Below, piece by piece: positions 17,701-26,108 of a DNA stretch of 64,000 nt (position 1 is the stretch's first letter; each line of letters starts with the position of its first letter). The stretch lies in the NCBI RefSeq assembly GCF_036880965.1, contig NZ_JBAJMV010000001.1, positions 806,001-870,000 of the forward strand, in the 5' to 3' direction. The position numbers were made by a program, and so were the translations under genes. The DNA is from JAUASW01 sp036880965. GTDB lineage: Bacteria; Pseudomonadota; Gammaproteobacteria; Burkholderiales; Burkholderiaceae_C. The notes beneath the pieces were generated by a model that saw only the letters and a list, made by a program, of their open reading frames with translations, was not told the DNA's origin and searched no databases.

Positions 17701-18801
17701 TCAGGTCAGCGAGGTATCGACTTCGCGCCGCTCCAGCGACAGGTATTCCTTGGACTGCATTTCCTGCAGCCGGGAGACGGTGCGCGGGAACTCATGCGCC
17801 AGCGGGCCCTCGGTGTAAAGCTGCTCAGGCGCCACCGCGGCCGAGATGATCAGCTTGACTCGGCGGTCGTAGAGCACGTCCACCAGCCAGGTGAAGCGGC
17901 GCGCCTCGCTGGCAAGACGCACCGGCATCTCAGGCACGTTCGCGAGGATCAGGGTATGGAACTGCGTCGCAAGCTCCAGGTAGTCGTTCTGCGAGCGCGG
18001 GCCACCACAAAGCGTAGCGAAGTCGAACCAGACCACACCGCCGGCTCGCCGCCGCGCACGCAATTCGCGGTGCTCGATGTGCAGGAGCGGGTCTTCGTCG
18101 CGCGCTTCGGCCAGCGACTCGAACGCTTGCGTCAACGCCGCGTCGGCCTTGTCGTCCAGCGGCGTGTGATACAGCTCCACATGCTCCAGCGAGCGCTGGC
18201 GGTAGTCGGTGCCATGGTCGACATTGATCACCTCGAGCTTCTCCTTCAAGAGCTCGATGGCTGGCAGGATGCGGTCCCGATGCAGGCCGTTGGGGTACAG
18301 CCCATCGGGATGGAAGTTGGACGTGGTGACGATGGACACGCGGTGCTTGAACATCGCGTCCAGCAGCCGGTGCAGGATCATCGCGTCGGTCACGTCGGCC
18401 ACATGGAACTCGTCGAAGCAGATCAGGCGGAAGCGCTTGGCGATGCGTTTGCCCAGTTCCTCCAGCGGGTCGGCGATGCCTTTCAGGTCCTGCAGTTCGC
18501 GGTGCACCTCGCGCATGAACTCGTGGAAGTGCAGGCGGGTCTTGCGCGTCAGCGGCACGGCCTGGAAGAAGCAGTCCATCAGGAAGCTCTTGCCGCGCCC
18601 CACACCACCGTACATGTAGACGCCTCGCGGCAGCGGCGGGCGCATCAGCAGCTTGGTCACCGCGTTGCTGCGGCGGGCCTTGTAGTCGGCCCATTCATCC
18701 TGGCAGCGCTGCAGGGCCGCCACGGCGCGCAGTTGCGCCGGGTCGGCGGTGTAGCCGCGCTCTTTCAGGGTTTGCTGGTACAGCTCGGTGACCGAGGTCA
18801 T
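17701..18801 (-). CDS. zapE: Cell division ATPase ZapE (AFG1 family)
   Basis: ZapE is an AFG1-like P-loop ATPase that associates with the FtsZ ring during late constriction. The 366-residue protein has Walker A GGVGRGKS at 65-72 and Walker B LICFDEFHV, followed by TDAMILHRLLDAMF and a sensor segment with TTSNFHPDGLYPNGL. These are diagnostic for the AFG1/ZapE family. It follows the lpdA terminator with its own start at 18801, and the downstream exported coiled-coil gene starts 14 bp after its stop. Confidence 0.95.
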   Translation of the reverse strand: MTSVTELYQQTLKERGYTADPAQLRAVAALQRCQDEWADYKARRSNAVTKLLMRPPLPRGVYMYGGVGRGKSFLMDCFFQAVPLTRKTRLHFHEFMREVHRELQDLKGIADPLEELGKRIAKRFRLICFDEFHVADVTDAMILHRLLDAMFKHRVSIVTTSNFHPDGLYPNGLHRDRILPAIELLKEKLEVINVDHGTDYRQRSLEHVELYHTPLDDKADAALTQAFESLAEARDEDPLLHIEHRELRARRRAGGVVWFDFATLCGGPRSQNDYLELATQFHTLILANVPEMPVRLASEARRFTWLVDVLYDRRVKLIISAAVAPEQLYTEGPLAHEFPRTVSRLQEMQSKEYLSLERREVDTSLT

Positions 18802-18817
18802 GCGTCAGGATTCCAAT

Positions 18818-18841
18818 AAAAAAGGGCGACCCGTGCCGCCC
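18818..18841 (-). terminator. Terminator of the odhA-odhB-lpdA operon
   Basis: Read on the minus strand, a GGGCG/CGCCC stem with an 8-base loop is followed by six T residues. It starts about 22 bp after the lpdA stop codon and ends before the zapE start, separating the two units. Confidence 0.75.
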
Positions 18842-18863
18842 CTTGCTTCGTCTCAGACAAGCA

Positions 18864-20288
18864 TTAGAAGTTGAGCGTGCGCTTGTCGATGGCCAGCGCC
18901 GCTTCCTTCGTGGCTTCGCTCAGTGAGGGGTGAGCATGGCAAATGCGCGCGATGTCCTCGGCCGAGGCCTTGAACTCCATCGCCACCACAGCTTCAGAAA
19001 TCAACTCCGAAGCGAAGGGGCCGATGATGTGGACGCCAAGGATTTCGTCGGTCTTGGCATCGGCCAGGAACTTGACGAAGCCCTGCGTGTCGCCCAGCGC
19101 ACGGGCGCGGCCATTCGCCAGGAAGGGGAACTGGCCGGCCTTGTAGGCCACGCCGTCAGCCTTGAGCTGCTGCTCGGTGCGGCCGACCCACGCAATCTCG
19201 GGGCTCGTGTAGATCACCCAGGGAATGGTGTTGAAGTTGACATGACCATGCTGGCCGGCAATGCGCTCGGCCACGGCCACACCCTCTTCCTCGGCCTTGT
19301 GCGCCAGCATCGGGCCACGCACCACGTCGCCGACCGCCCAGACATTGGGCAGGTTGGTCTTGCAGTCCGCGTCCACGACGATGGCACCGCGCTCGTCCAG
19401 CTTCAGGCCCACGGCCTCGACGTTCAGGCCGATCGTGTTCGGCACTCGGCCGATCGAGACGATCAACTTGTCGACATCCAGCTTCTGCTCGGCACCCTTG
19501 GCATCGGTGTAAGCCACCGACACGCCGCCCTTGCCGGACTTGACTTCGCTGATCTTGACGCCCAGCTCGATCTTCAGGCCCTGCTTCTTGAACAGCTTGG
19601 CCGCTTCCTTGGCGACCGACTCGTCGACCGCCGCCAGGAAGGCCGGCAGCGCTTCCAGCACCGTAACTTCGGCGCCCAGGCGACGCCAGACCGAACCCAT
19701 TTCCAGACCGATCACGCCGGAACCGATCACGCCCAGCTTCTTGGGCACGGCGCCGACGCGCAGGGCGCCGTCGTTCGAGAGGATGTTCTCCTCGTCGAAG
19801 GCAGCGCCGGGCAGTGCACGGGCATTGGAGCCGGTGGCCAGCACCACATGCTTGGCCAGCACGGACTCTTCGCCCGCCTTCAGCTCGTACAGGCCGTCCT
19901 TGGCGGCGACGAATGAGCCGCGGCCGTGGAAGAACGCCACCTTGTTCTTCTTGAACAGGTAGAGGATGCCGTCGTTGTTCTGCTTCACGACGGTGTCCTT
20001 GCGGGCCAGCATCTTGGCCACGTCCATCTTGACCTCGCCGGTCGAGATGCCATGGTCCGCGAAGTGATGCGTGGCGTGCTCGAAGTGCTCGCTGGACTGC
20101 AGCAGGGCCTTCGAAGGAATGCAGCCCACGTTGGTGCAGGTGCCGCCCGGGGCCGGGCCGCCAGCCGCGTTCTTCCACTCGTCCACGCAGGCCACGTTGA
20201 AGCCCAGCTGGGCCGCGCGGATGGCCGCGATGTAGCCACCAGGGCCGCCGCCGATGACGACGACGTCGAATTGCTTAACAGCGCTCAT
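18864..20288 (-). CDS. lpdA: Dihydrolipoamide dehydrogenase (E3)
   Basis: E3 reoxidises dihydrolipoyl groups of the 2-oxoglutarate dehydrogenase complex with FAD and NAD+. The 474-residue protein has the FAD motif VIGGGPGGYIAA at the N-terminus and the redox-active disulfide Cys51/Cys56 in GGTCTNVGCIPSK. It also has a second nucleotide motif (GVIGSGVIGLEMGS) and the C-terminal active-site His/Glu in HAHPSLSEATKEAA. It lies 15 bp after odhB and is the last gene of the operon. Confidence 0.97.
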   Translation of the reverse strand: MSAVKQFDVVVIGGGPGGYIAAIRAAQLGFNVACVDEWKNAAGGPAPGGTCTNVGCIPSKALLQSSEHFEHATHHFADHGISTGEVKMDVAKMLARKDTVVKQNNDGILYLFKKNKVAFFHGRGSFVAAKDGLYELKAGEESVLAKHVVLATGSNARALPGAAFDEENILSNDGALRVGAVPKKLGVIGSGVIGLEMGSVWRRLGAEVTVLEALPAFLAAVDESVAKEAAKLFKKQGLKIELGVKISEVKSGKGGVSVAYTDAKGAEQKLDVDKLIVSIGRVPNTIGLNVEAVGLKLDERGAIVVDADCKTNLPNVWAVGDVVRGPMLAHKAEEEGVAVAERIAGQHGHVNFNTIPWVIYTSPEIAWVGRTEQQLKADGVAYKAGQFPFLANGRARALGDTQGFVKFLADAKTDEILGVHIIGPFASELISEAVVAMEFKASAEDIARICHAHPSLSEATKEAALAIDKRTLNF

Positions 20289-20303
20289 GAATCGTCTCTC
20301 GGC

Positions 20304-21563
20304 TTAGATGTCGAACAGCAGGCGGGCCGGATCTTCCAGCGCCTCCTTCATCGTGACCAGACCCAGCACGGCTTCGCGGCCGTCGATGATGCGGTGGTCA
20401 TACGACATCGCAAGGTAGTTGATCGGGCGCACGACCACCTGGCCGTTCTCGACCACGGCGCGGTCCTTGGTGGCGTGCACGCCCAGGATGGCCGACTGCG
20501 GCGGGTTGATGATGGGCGTCGACAGCATGGAGCCGAAGGTGCCGCCGTTGGAGATCGAGAAGGTGCCGCCGGTCAGGTCGTCCAGGGAGATCTTGCCTTC
20601 CTTGGCCTTCTGACCGAACTCGGCAATCTTCTTCTCGATGTCGGCAAAGCTCATCTGGTCCGCATTGCGGATGATGGGCACGACCAGGCCGCGCGGCGAG
20701 CCGACGGCGATGCCGATGTCGAAGTAGCCGTGATAGACGATGTCGTTGCCGTCCACCGAGGCGTTCAGCACCGGGTACTTCTTCAGAGCAGCAACAGCGG
20801 CCTTGACGAAGAAGCTCATGAAGCCCAGCTTGACGCCGTGTTCCTTCTCGAACTTCTCCTGGAACTTCTTGCGCATCTCCATCACCGGGGCCATGTTCAC
20901 TTCATTGAACGTGGTCAGGATGGCGTTGGTCGATTGCGATTGCAGCAGGCGCTCGGCGACGCGAGCACGCAGGCGCGTCATCGGCACGCGCTGCTCGGGG
21001 CGATCGCCCAGGTTTTGCGAGATCGGTGCGGCAACCGCCGGCAGCGGCTTGGCCACGGCGGGCGCAGCGGCGACAGCCACCGGAGCGGCGACAGCAGCCT
21101 TGGCGCCACCAGCCACGGCGGCCAGCACATCACCCTTGGTGACACGGCCGTCCTTGCCGGTGCCGGAAACATCGCCGGTCGACAGATTGTTGTCGGCCAG
21201 CAGCTTGGCAGCGGCGGGCATGGCCACATCACCCTTGCCGGCAGCGGCCGGCGCAGGAGCGGCCGGCGGCGGCGCAGCAGGGCCAGCAGCGGCGGCAGGA
21301 GCGGCCACAGCACCGGCCTTGCCTTCGCTGTCGATGCGCGCGATGACTTCTTCGCTGACGACGCTGGAGCCGTCGGCCTTGACGATTTCAGCCATGACAC
21401 CGGCGGAGGGCGCCGGCACTTCCAGCACGACCTTGTCGGTTTCGATCTCGACCAGGATTTCATCGACAGCCACGGCTTCACCGGGCTTCTTCTTCCAGGT
21501 CAGCAGCGTGCCTTCGGCAACGGACTCGGACAACTGGGGGACTTTGACTTCTACGATTGCCAT
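20304..21563 (-). CDS. sucB: Dihydrolipoyllysine succinyltransferase (E2 of 2-oxoglutarate dehydrogenase)
   Basis: E2 transfers the succinyl group from lipoate to CoA and forms the core of the complex. Of 419 residues, 1-78 form one lipoyl domain with the modified Lys44 in ETDKVVLEVPAP. An Ala/Pro-rich linker follows, then an E3-binding domain (LLADNNLSTGDVSGTGKDGRV). The C-terminal catalytic domain carries the His-Asp motif SYDHRIIDGREAV. The single lipoyl domain and QSTNAILTTFNEVNM mark it as the succinyl rather than acetyl type. It lies between odhA and lpdA. In this clade it is also called odhB. Confidence 0.97.
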   Translation of the reverse strand: MAIVEVKVPQLSESVAEGTLLTWKKKPGEAVAVDEILVEIETDKVVLEVPAPSAGVMAEIVKADGSSVVSEEVIARIDSEGKAGAVAAPAAAAGPAAPPPAAPAPAAAGKGDVAMPAAAKLLADNNLSTGDVSGTGKDGRVTKGDVLAAVAGGAKAAVAAPVAVAAAPAVAKPLPAVAAPISQNLGDRPEQRVPMTRLRARVAERLLQSQSTNAILTTFNEVNMAPVMEMRKKFQEKFEKEHGVKLGFMSFFVKAAVAALKKYPVLNASVDGNDIVYHGYFDIGIAVGSPRGLVVPIIRNADQMSFADIEKKIAEFGQKAKEGKISLDDLTGGTFSISNGGTFGSMLSTPIINPPQSAILGVHATKDRAVVENGQVVVRPINYLAMSYDHRIIDGREAVLGLVTMKEALEDPARLLFDI

Positions 21564-21601
21564 GATTTGTTCTTTCGATTCTGTTCAGTACCGAGGCCGG
21601 C

Positions 21602-24457
21602 TCACTTGGTCAGGATGAAGCCCTTGAGCTTCGCGAAGGCCTGATCCAGCAGGGCCTTCTGCTGTTCCTGGTGCAGGTGCGCATAACCGCAGGCCGGCGA
21701 TGCCGAGGCCGGGCGGCCGGCGAAACCGAGCTTCTGGCCGTCAAGCATGTTCTCGTGGATGTAGTGCTGCACGAAGAACCAGGCACCCTGGTTCTGCGGC
21801 TCGTCCTGGCACCACACGATGTCGGTCGCGTTCGGGTACTTCTTGATCTCGGCGGCGAAAGCCTTGTGCGGGAAGGGATAGAGCTGCTCGACGCGGATCA
21901 CCGCAACGTCGCTGGCCTTCTTCTCATCGCGCTTCTTGACCAGGTCGTAGTAGACCTTGCCCGAGCAGGCGATCACGCGCTTGACCTTGGCGGCGTCGAT
22001 GCCGGCATCCTGCTCCCCGATCACCGTCTTGAATTCACCCTTGGTGAAGTCAGTCAGCGGCGAGGTGGCGTCCTTGGCGCGCAGCAGGCTCTTCGGCGTC
22101 ATGATGACCAGCGGCTTGCGGAACATGCGCAGCATCTGGCGGCGCAACACATGGAAGATCTGGGCCGCATTGGTCGGCTGCACGATCTGCATGTTGTTGT
22201 CTGCAGCCAGCTGCATGAAGCGCTCCAGGCGGGCCGAGCTGTGCTCGGGGCCCTGGCCTTCATAGCCGTGCGGCAGCATCATCGTCAGGCCGTTGGAGCG
22301 GCCCCACTTCACTTCGCCGGAGGCGATGAACTGGTCGATGACGACCTGCGCGCCGTTGACGAAGTCGCCGAACTGGGCTTCCCAGATGGTCAGCGTGTTC
22401 GGCTCTGCTGCGGCGTAGCCGTACTCGAAGCCCAGCACCGCCTCTTCCGACAGGATGGAGTCGATGACGGTGAACGGAGCCTGGCCGTCGGCAACGTTCT
22501 GCAGCGGGATGTAGGTGCCGTCATCCCAGTTCGCACGGTTCTGGTCGTGCATGACCGCATGGCGGTGGGTGAAAGTGCCGCGGCCGCTGTCCTCGCCAGA
22601 CAGGCGCACCGGATAACCCGACGCGACCAGCGATGCAAACGCCATCGATTCGCCCATGCCCCAGTCCACATTGGTCTCGCCACGGCCCATCGCAGCGCGG
22701 TCGGCGTAGAGTTTCTGCACCAGGTTGTGAGCCGCAAAGTCCTTGGGCAGCGTCGTCAGCTTTTCAGCCAGGCGCTTCCATTCGGTGGCGGGAATGGCGG
22801 TGTCGCAGCTGTCCGTCCACTTCTTGCCCAGGAAGGGCGACCAGTCGGTGGCGAACTTGCTCTTGAAGTTGGTCAGCACCGGATCGACCGTGTGACGGCC
22901 TTCGTCCATGGCCGCACGGTACGCCTTGATCATCTCGTCCGGACCTTCGGCGCTCAGCACGTTCTGCGCGACCAGCTTGTCGGCGTAGACCTTGCGGGTG
23001 CCGGGGTGGGCACCGATCTTCTTGTACATCAGCGGCTGGGTCAGGGCCGGGGTGTCCTGCTCGTTATGGCCCAGCTTGCGGAAGCAGACGATATCGAGGA
23101 CCACGTCCTTCTTGAACTCGGCGCGGTAGTCCATCGCCAGCTGCGTGGCCCACACGACGGCTTCCGGGTCATCGCCATTCACGTGCAGCACCGGCGCCTC
23201 GATCATCTTGACGACGTCGGAGCAGTACCAGGTCGAGCGCAGGTCGCGCGGGTCGCTGGTGGTGAAGCCGATCTGGTTGTTGATGACGATGTGGACCGTG
23301 CCGCCGGTGCGATAGCCACGGGTCTGGGCCATGGCCAGCGTTTCCTGCACGACGCCCTGGCCACCGAAGGCCGCGTCACCGTGCACCAGCACCGGCAGCA
23401 CCTGGGCTCCAGCGGTGTCGCCACGGCGGTCCTGACGGGCGCGCACGCTGCCTTCCACGACCGGGTTGACGATTTCCAGGTGGGACGGGTTGAAGGCCAG
23501 CGACAAGTGGACCGGGCCGCCCGCGGTGGACACGTCGGAGCTGAAGCCCTGGTGGTACTTCACGTCACCGGCGGGCAGGTCCTCGGAAGCCTTGTGCTCG
23601 AACTCGGCGAACAGATCCTTGGGCATCTTGCCCAGCGTGTTCACCAGCACATTCAGGCGGCCGCGGTGGGCCATGCCGATGACGATTTCCTGCACGCCGC
23701 GCTCGCCGCCGCGCTTGATCAGTTCGTCCATCGCGGCGATGAAGCTCTCGCCGCCTTCCAGCGAGAAGCGTTTCTGGCCGACGTACTTGGTGTGCAGATA
23801 GCGCTCCAGGCCTTCGGCGGCCGTCAGGCGCTCCAGGATCGCCTTCTTCTTCTCGGCGCTGAAGCTGGGCTTGCTGCGGGCCTTTTCCAGGCGCTCCTGC
23901 CACCAGCGCTTCTCGGCCGGGTCGGAGCCGTGCATGAACTCGGCGCCGATGGAACCGCAGTAGGTTTCACGCAGCGCCTGCACGATCTCGCGCAGGGTCA
24001 TGGTCTCGCCACCGAAATAGCTGTTCACGGCGCTGAACGAGATGTCCATGTCGGACTCGGTCAGGTCATAGAACGCAGGGTCGAGTTCGGGAATCTTGGG
24101 GCGCTCGGCGCGCTTGAGGGGGTCCAGCTCCGCCCAGCGATTGCCGAGGAAGCGGTAGGCCGCGATCAGCGACTGAACGTGAACCTGCTTGCGGGCAACG
24201 GCGAGATCGGCGCTGCTGGCCTTGTTGGCGAAGGCGTTGGCCTTGGCGCGCTGCGCGAACGATTCGATGACCGGCGCATGGGCCACATCGCGGGCCTCGG
24301 TGCCATCCGTCGCGGGGACATGTTGGAGCGCATCGAAATACGCACGCCAGTTGTCGGGCACGGAGCCCGGGTTGTCGAGGTAGGCCTCGTACATCTCTTC
24401 GACGTAGGGCGCATTGCCCCCGAACAGGTACGAGTTGGACCTGTATTGCTGCATCAT
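21602..24457 (-). CDS. sucA: 2-Oxoglutarate dehydrogenase E1 component
   Basis: The thiamine diphosphate E1 enzyme decarboxylates 2-oxoglutarate in the TCA cycle. The 951-residue protein is of typical length and starts MMQQYRSNSYLFGG, the family's N-terminus. The stretch VLVHGDAAFGGQGVVQET contains the ThDP/metal motif, and GMAHRGRLNVLVN and PHGYEGQGPEHSSARLERF are hallmark E1o segments. A GTG three codons upstream lies inside the ribosome site AGAGGTG, so the ATG at 24457, eight bases after AGAGG, was chosen. It is the first gene of the operon; 381 bp of non-coding DNA separate it from the divergent oxygenase gene. Confidence 0.97.
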   Translation of the reverse strand: MMQQYRSNSYLFGGNAPYVEEMYEAYLDNPGSVPDNWRAYFDALQHVPATDGTEARDVAHAPVIESFAQRAKANAFANKASSADLAVARKQVHVQSLIAAYRFLGNRWAELDPLKRAERPKIPELDPAFYDLTESDMDISFSAVNSYFGGETMTLREIVQALRETYCGSIGAEFMHGSDPAEKRWWQERLEKARSKPSFSAEKKKAILERLTAAEGLERYLHTKYVGQKRFSLEGGESFIAAMDELIKRGGERGVQEIVIGMAHRGRLNVLVNTLGKMPKDLFAEFEHKASEDLPAGDVKYHQGFSSDVSTAGGPVHLSLAFNPSHLEIVNPVVEGSVRARQDRRGDTAGAQVLPVLVHGDAAFGGQGVVQETLAMAQTRGYRTGGTVHIVINNQIGFTTSDPRDLRSTWYCSDVVKMIEAPVLHVNGDDPEAVVWATQLAMDYRAEFKKDVVLDIVCFRKLGHNEQDTPALTQPLMYKKIGAHPGTRKVYADKLVAQNVLSAEGPDEMIKAYRAAMDEGRHTVDPVLTNFKSKFATDWSPFLGKKWTDSCDTAIPATEWKRLAEKLTTLPKDFAAHNLVQKLYADRAAMGRGETNVDWGMGESMAFASLVASGYPVRLSGEDSGRGTFTHRHAVMHDQNRANWDDGTYIPLQNVADGQAPFTVIDSILSEEAVLGFEYGYAAAEPNTLTIWEAQFGDFVNGAQVVIDQFIASGEVKWGRSNGLTMMLPHGYEGQGPEHSSARLERFMQLAADNNMQIVQPTNAAQIFHVLRRQMLRMFRKPLVIMTPKSLLRAKDATSPLTDFTKGEFKTVIGEQDAGIDAAKVKRVIACSGKVYYDLVKKRDEKKASDVAVIRVEQLYPFPHKAFAAEIKKYPNATDIVWCQDEPQNQGAWFFVQHYIHENMLDGQKLGFAGRPASASPACGYAHLHQEQQKALLDQAFAKLKGFILTK

Positions 24458-24838
24458 TTCGCTCACCTCTTACCCCGGCTTCCAGGGATTTGGCTGGTTG
24501 ATAAACCTTCCGCGACACGGCTCGACCGATTGGCGGATTGCGACCCACCTTTGCTGTTGCGGGCAAAAGGGACGGGAAGGACCATAAGTCTCAGGGCACG
24601 CACTTTAGCACTGCCAGCCGCTCCAGACCGACCCCGGCGACCCGATTTGTGCGGCAGGATTTGGCATTGGCTAGCTTCCACCGCTCATCTCATGCCCGCT
24701 GCCAGACAAGGCTCGCCTTCATGCCTGCGGAGGCGCCAAACGTTTGCGATCCAAGCTGCCATGGCCTAGACTTCGTCCCTGCACGGTCAGGCCCCGCCTT
24801 TGAATGGCCTGCCGTCGGGACACAGATCAGGAGTTCCC
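24458..24838. other. Divergent intergenic region between sucA and the oxygenase gene
   Basis: These 381 bp hold no gene I can support. They contain the sucA ribosome site (minus strand, just upstream of 24457) and a candidate sigma-70 promoter for the oxygenase gene at 24744-24772. No clear -35/-10 pair for sucA was found by eye; TGCTAAAGT on the minus strand near 24604 is a possible extended -10. The longer-than-usual gap suggests a long 5' leader on the suc operon. Confidence 0.5.
24744..24772 (+). promoter_or_regulatory. Candidate sigma-70 promoter of the 2OG-Fe(II) oxygenase
   Basis: TTGCGA (24744-24749), a 17-bp spacer and TAGACT (24767-24772) match four of six positions in each box with optimal spacing. 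The predicted transcript would have a leader of about 60 bases. Confidence 0.4.
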
Positions 24839-25681
24839 ATGCAAGTTCGAGTCGTCGACTACCGCGCCGCAGACGCCGCGGAACAATTCACCCGCTCGCT
24901 GCACGAAACCGGCTTCGGCGTGCTGATCAACCATCCGATCCAGCAGGCCCTGGTCGAGAAGATCTACGCCGACTGGCTCGCCTTCTTCGGCACAGAAGAG
25001 AAGCACCAGTTCGCCTTCTCCAAGGAAAAGCAGGACGGCTACTTCTCCACCGAGATCTCTGAGACCGCCAAGGGCGCGACGCAGAAGGACATCAAGGAGT
25101 ACTTCCACATCTACCCCTGGGGCCGGGTGCCGGCTCAATTGAAGGCAGATGCGGACTCCTACTACAAGCAGGCCAATGAGCTGGCTGCAGAACTGCTGTC
25201 CTGGGTCGAGCGCTACACGCCACCCGAGATCGCCAAGAGCTACCGCGAGCCGCTGTCCCACATGATCAAGGACAGCACACAGACCCTGCTGCGCGTGCTG
25301 CGCTACCCGCCACTGACCGGCAACGAGCCGGCCGGCTCGATTCGCGCAGCCGCACATGGCGACATCAACTTGCTCACCATCCTGCCCGCCGCCAATGAGC
25401 CCGGCCTGCAGGTGCAAGGCATGGACGGAGCATGGTTCGATGTGCCTTGCGACTTCGGCATGCTGATCATCAATATCGGCGACATGCTGCAGGAGGCTTC
25501 CGCGGGCTATTACCCCTCGACCCAGCACCGCGTGGTCAACCCGACCGGCGAAGGTGCCAAGAAGAGCCGCGTCTCGCTGCCGCTTTTCCTGCACCCGCGC
25601 AACGAGGTGGTGCTGTCGGACCGCTACACCGCCCACAGCTATCTGGAAGAGCGCCTGCGTGAGCTGGGCGTCAAGAAGTAG
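24839..25681 (+). CDS. 2-Oxoglutarate/Fe(II)-dependent oxygenase, isopenicillin N synthase-like
   Basis: This 280-residue protein belongs to the 2OG-Fe(II) dioxygenase group that includes isopenicillin N synthase and gibberellin/ethylene-type oxygenases. The iron facial triad is His173 and Asp175 (HGDINLLT) plus His230 (STQHRVVNP). The 2-oxoglutarate anchor is the RxS motif at Arg244 (KSRVSLPLF). The N-terminal DIOX_N segment TGFGVLINHPI is also present. The ATG at 24839 has AGGAG six bases upstream. The substrate cannot be read from sequence. It is monocistronic, ending in a 12-bp-stem terminator, and is divergent from the suc operon whose substrate it shares. Confidence 0.88.
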   Translation: MQVRVVDYRAADAAEQFTRSLHETGFGVLINHPIQQALVEKIYADWLAFFGTEEKHQFAFSKEKQDGYFSTEISETAKGATQKDIKEYFHIYPWGRVPAQLKADADSYYKQANELAAELLSWVERYTPPEIAKSYREPLSHMIKDSTQTLLRVLRYPPLTGNEPAGSIRAAAHGDINLLTILPAANEPGLQVQGMDGAWFDVPCDFGMLIINIGDMLQEASAGYYPSTQHRVVNPTGEGAKKSRVSLPLFLHPRNEVVLSDRYTAHSYLEERLRELGVKK

Positions 25682-25698
25682 ACGACTTCTGCCCGGTC

Positions 25699-25730
25699 AA
25701 ACGCCGCTTCATCGAAGCGGCGTTTCTTAT
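25699..25730 (+). terminator. Strong terminator after the oxygenase gene
   Basis: A perfect 12-bp inverted repeat AAACGCCGCTTC/GAAGCGGCGTTT with a 3-base loop begins 18 bp after the stop codon and is followed by CTTATT. Confidence 0.85.
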
Positions 25731-25750
25731 TGGCACCGCTACATTGCGGC

Positions 25751-26050
25751 ATGGCCCAGCAACGCGTCATCCTGATACAGCCGCAAGCCCCGCCAAAGCC
25801 CGCCTTTGGTGCGCCCTGCAATGGCTGCGGCGTCTGCTGCCTGGCCGAACCCTGCCCGGTCGGCATGCTGCTGAGCCTGAAGCGGCACGGTGCCTGCGTG
25901 GCACTTCGCTGGGATGAAGCGGCGTGCCGGTATGTCTGTGGTGCCCTGCTTGCCGCGCCTTGGCCCGTGAACAAGCTGATGCAACGCTGGATTGCCGCCG
26001 GTGCCGGCTGCGACGCCGACTTCGAGGCCAGCGCCCCGGGCAAGCCCTAG
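25751..26050 (+). CDS. YkgJ-like cysteine-cluster protein
   Basis: The 99-residue product is a small Cys-rich protein with nine cysteines, most notably CNGCGVCC at about residues 23-30, then CPVG, GACVAL, ACRYVCGAL and GCDAD. This matches the YkgJ/UPF0153 cysteine cluster family, thought to bind zinc or an Fe-S cluster; its function is unknown. It starts at an ATG just after the oxygenase terminator, so it has its own transcription start, and it ends 58 bp before the first binding-protein gene. Confidence 0.75.
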   Translation: MAQQRVILIQPQAPPKPAFGAPCNGCGVCCLAEPCPVGMLLSLKRHGACVALRWDEAACRYVCGALLAAPWPVNKLMQRWIAAGAGCDADFEASAPGKP

Positions 26051-26108
26051 CCTTTGCCTGAGGGTCGGCCGCTAGCATCCATCGTCAATGAATGGATGGA
26101 GTGAGCCT

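Noticed and set aside
21671..24769. A 1032-codon open frame on the plus strand, opposite sucA
   Set aside because: It mirrors sucA codon for codon in a GC-rich gene, has no recognisable domain and no ribosome site; sucA on the other strand is unmistakable.
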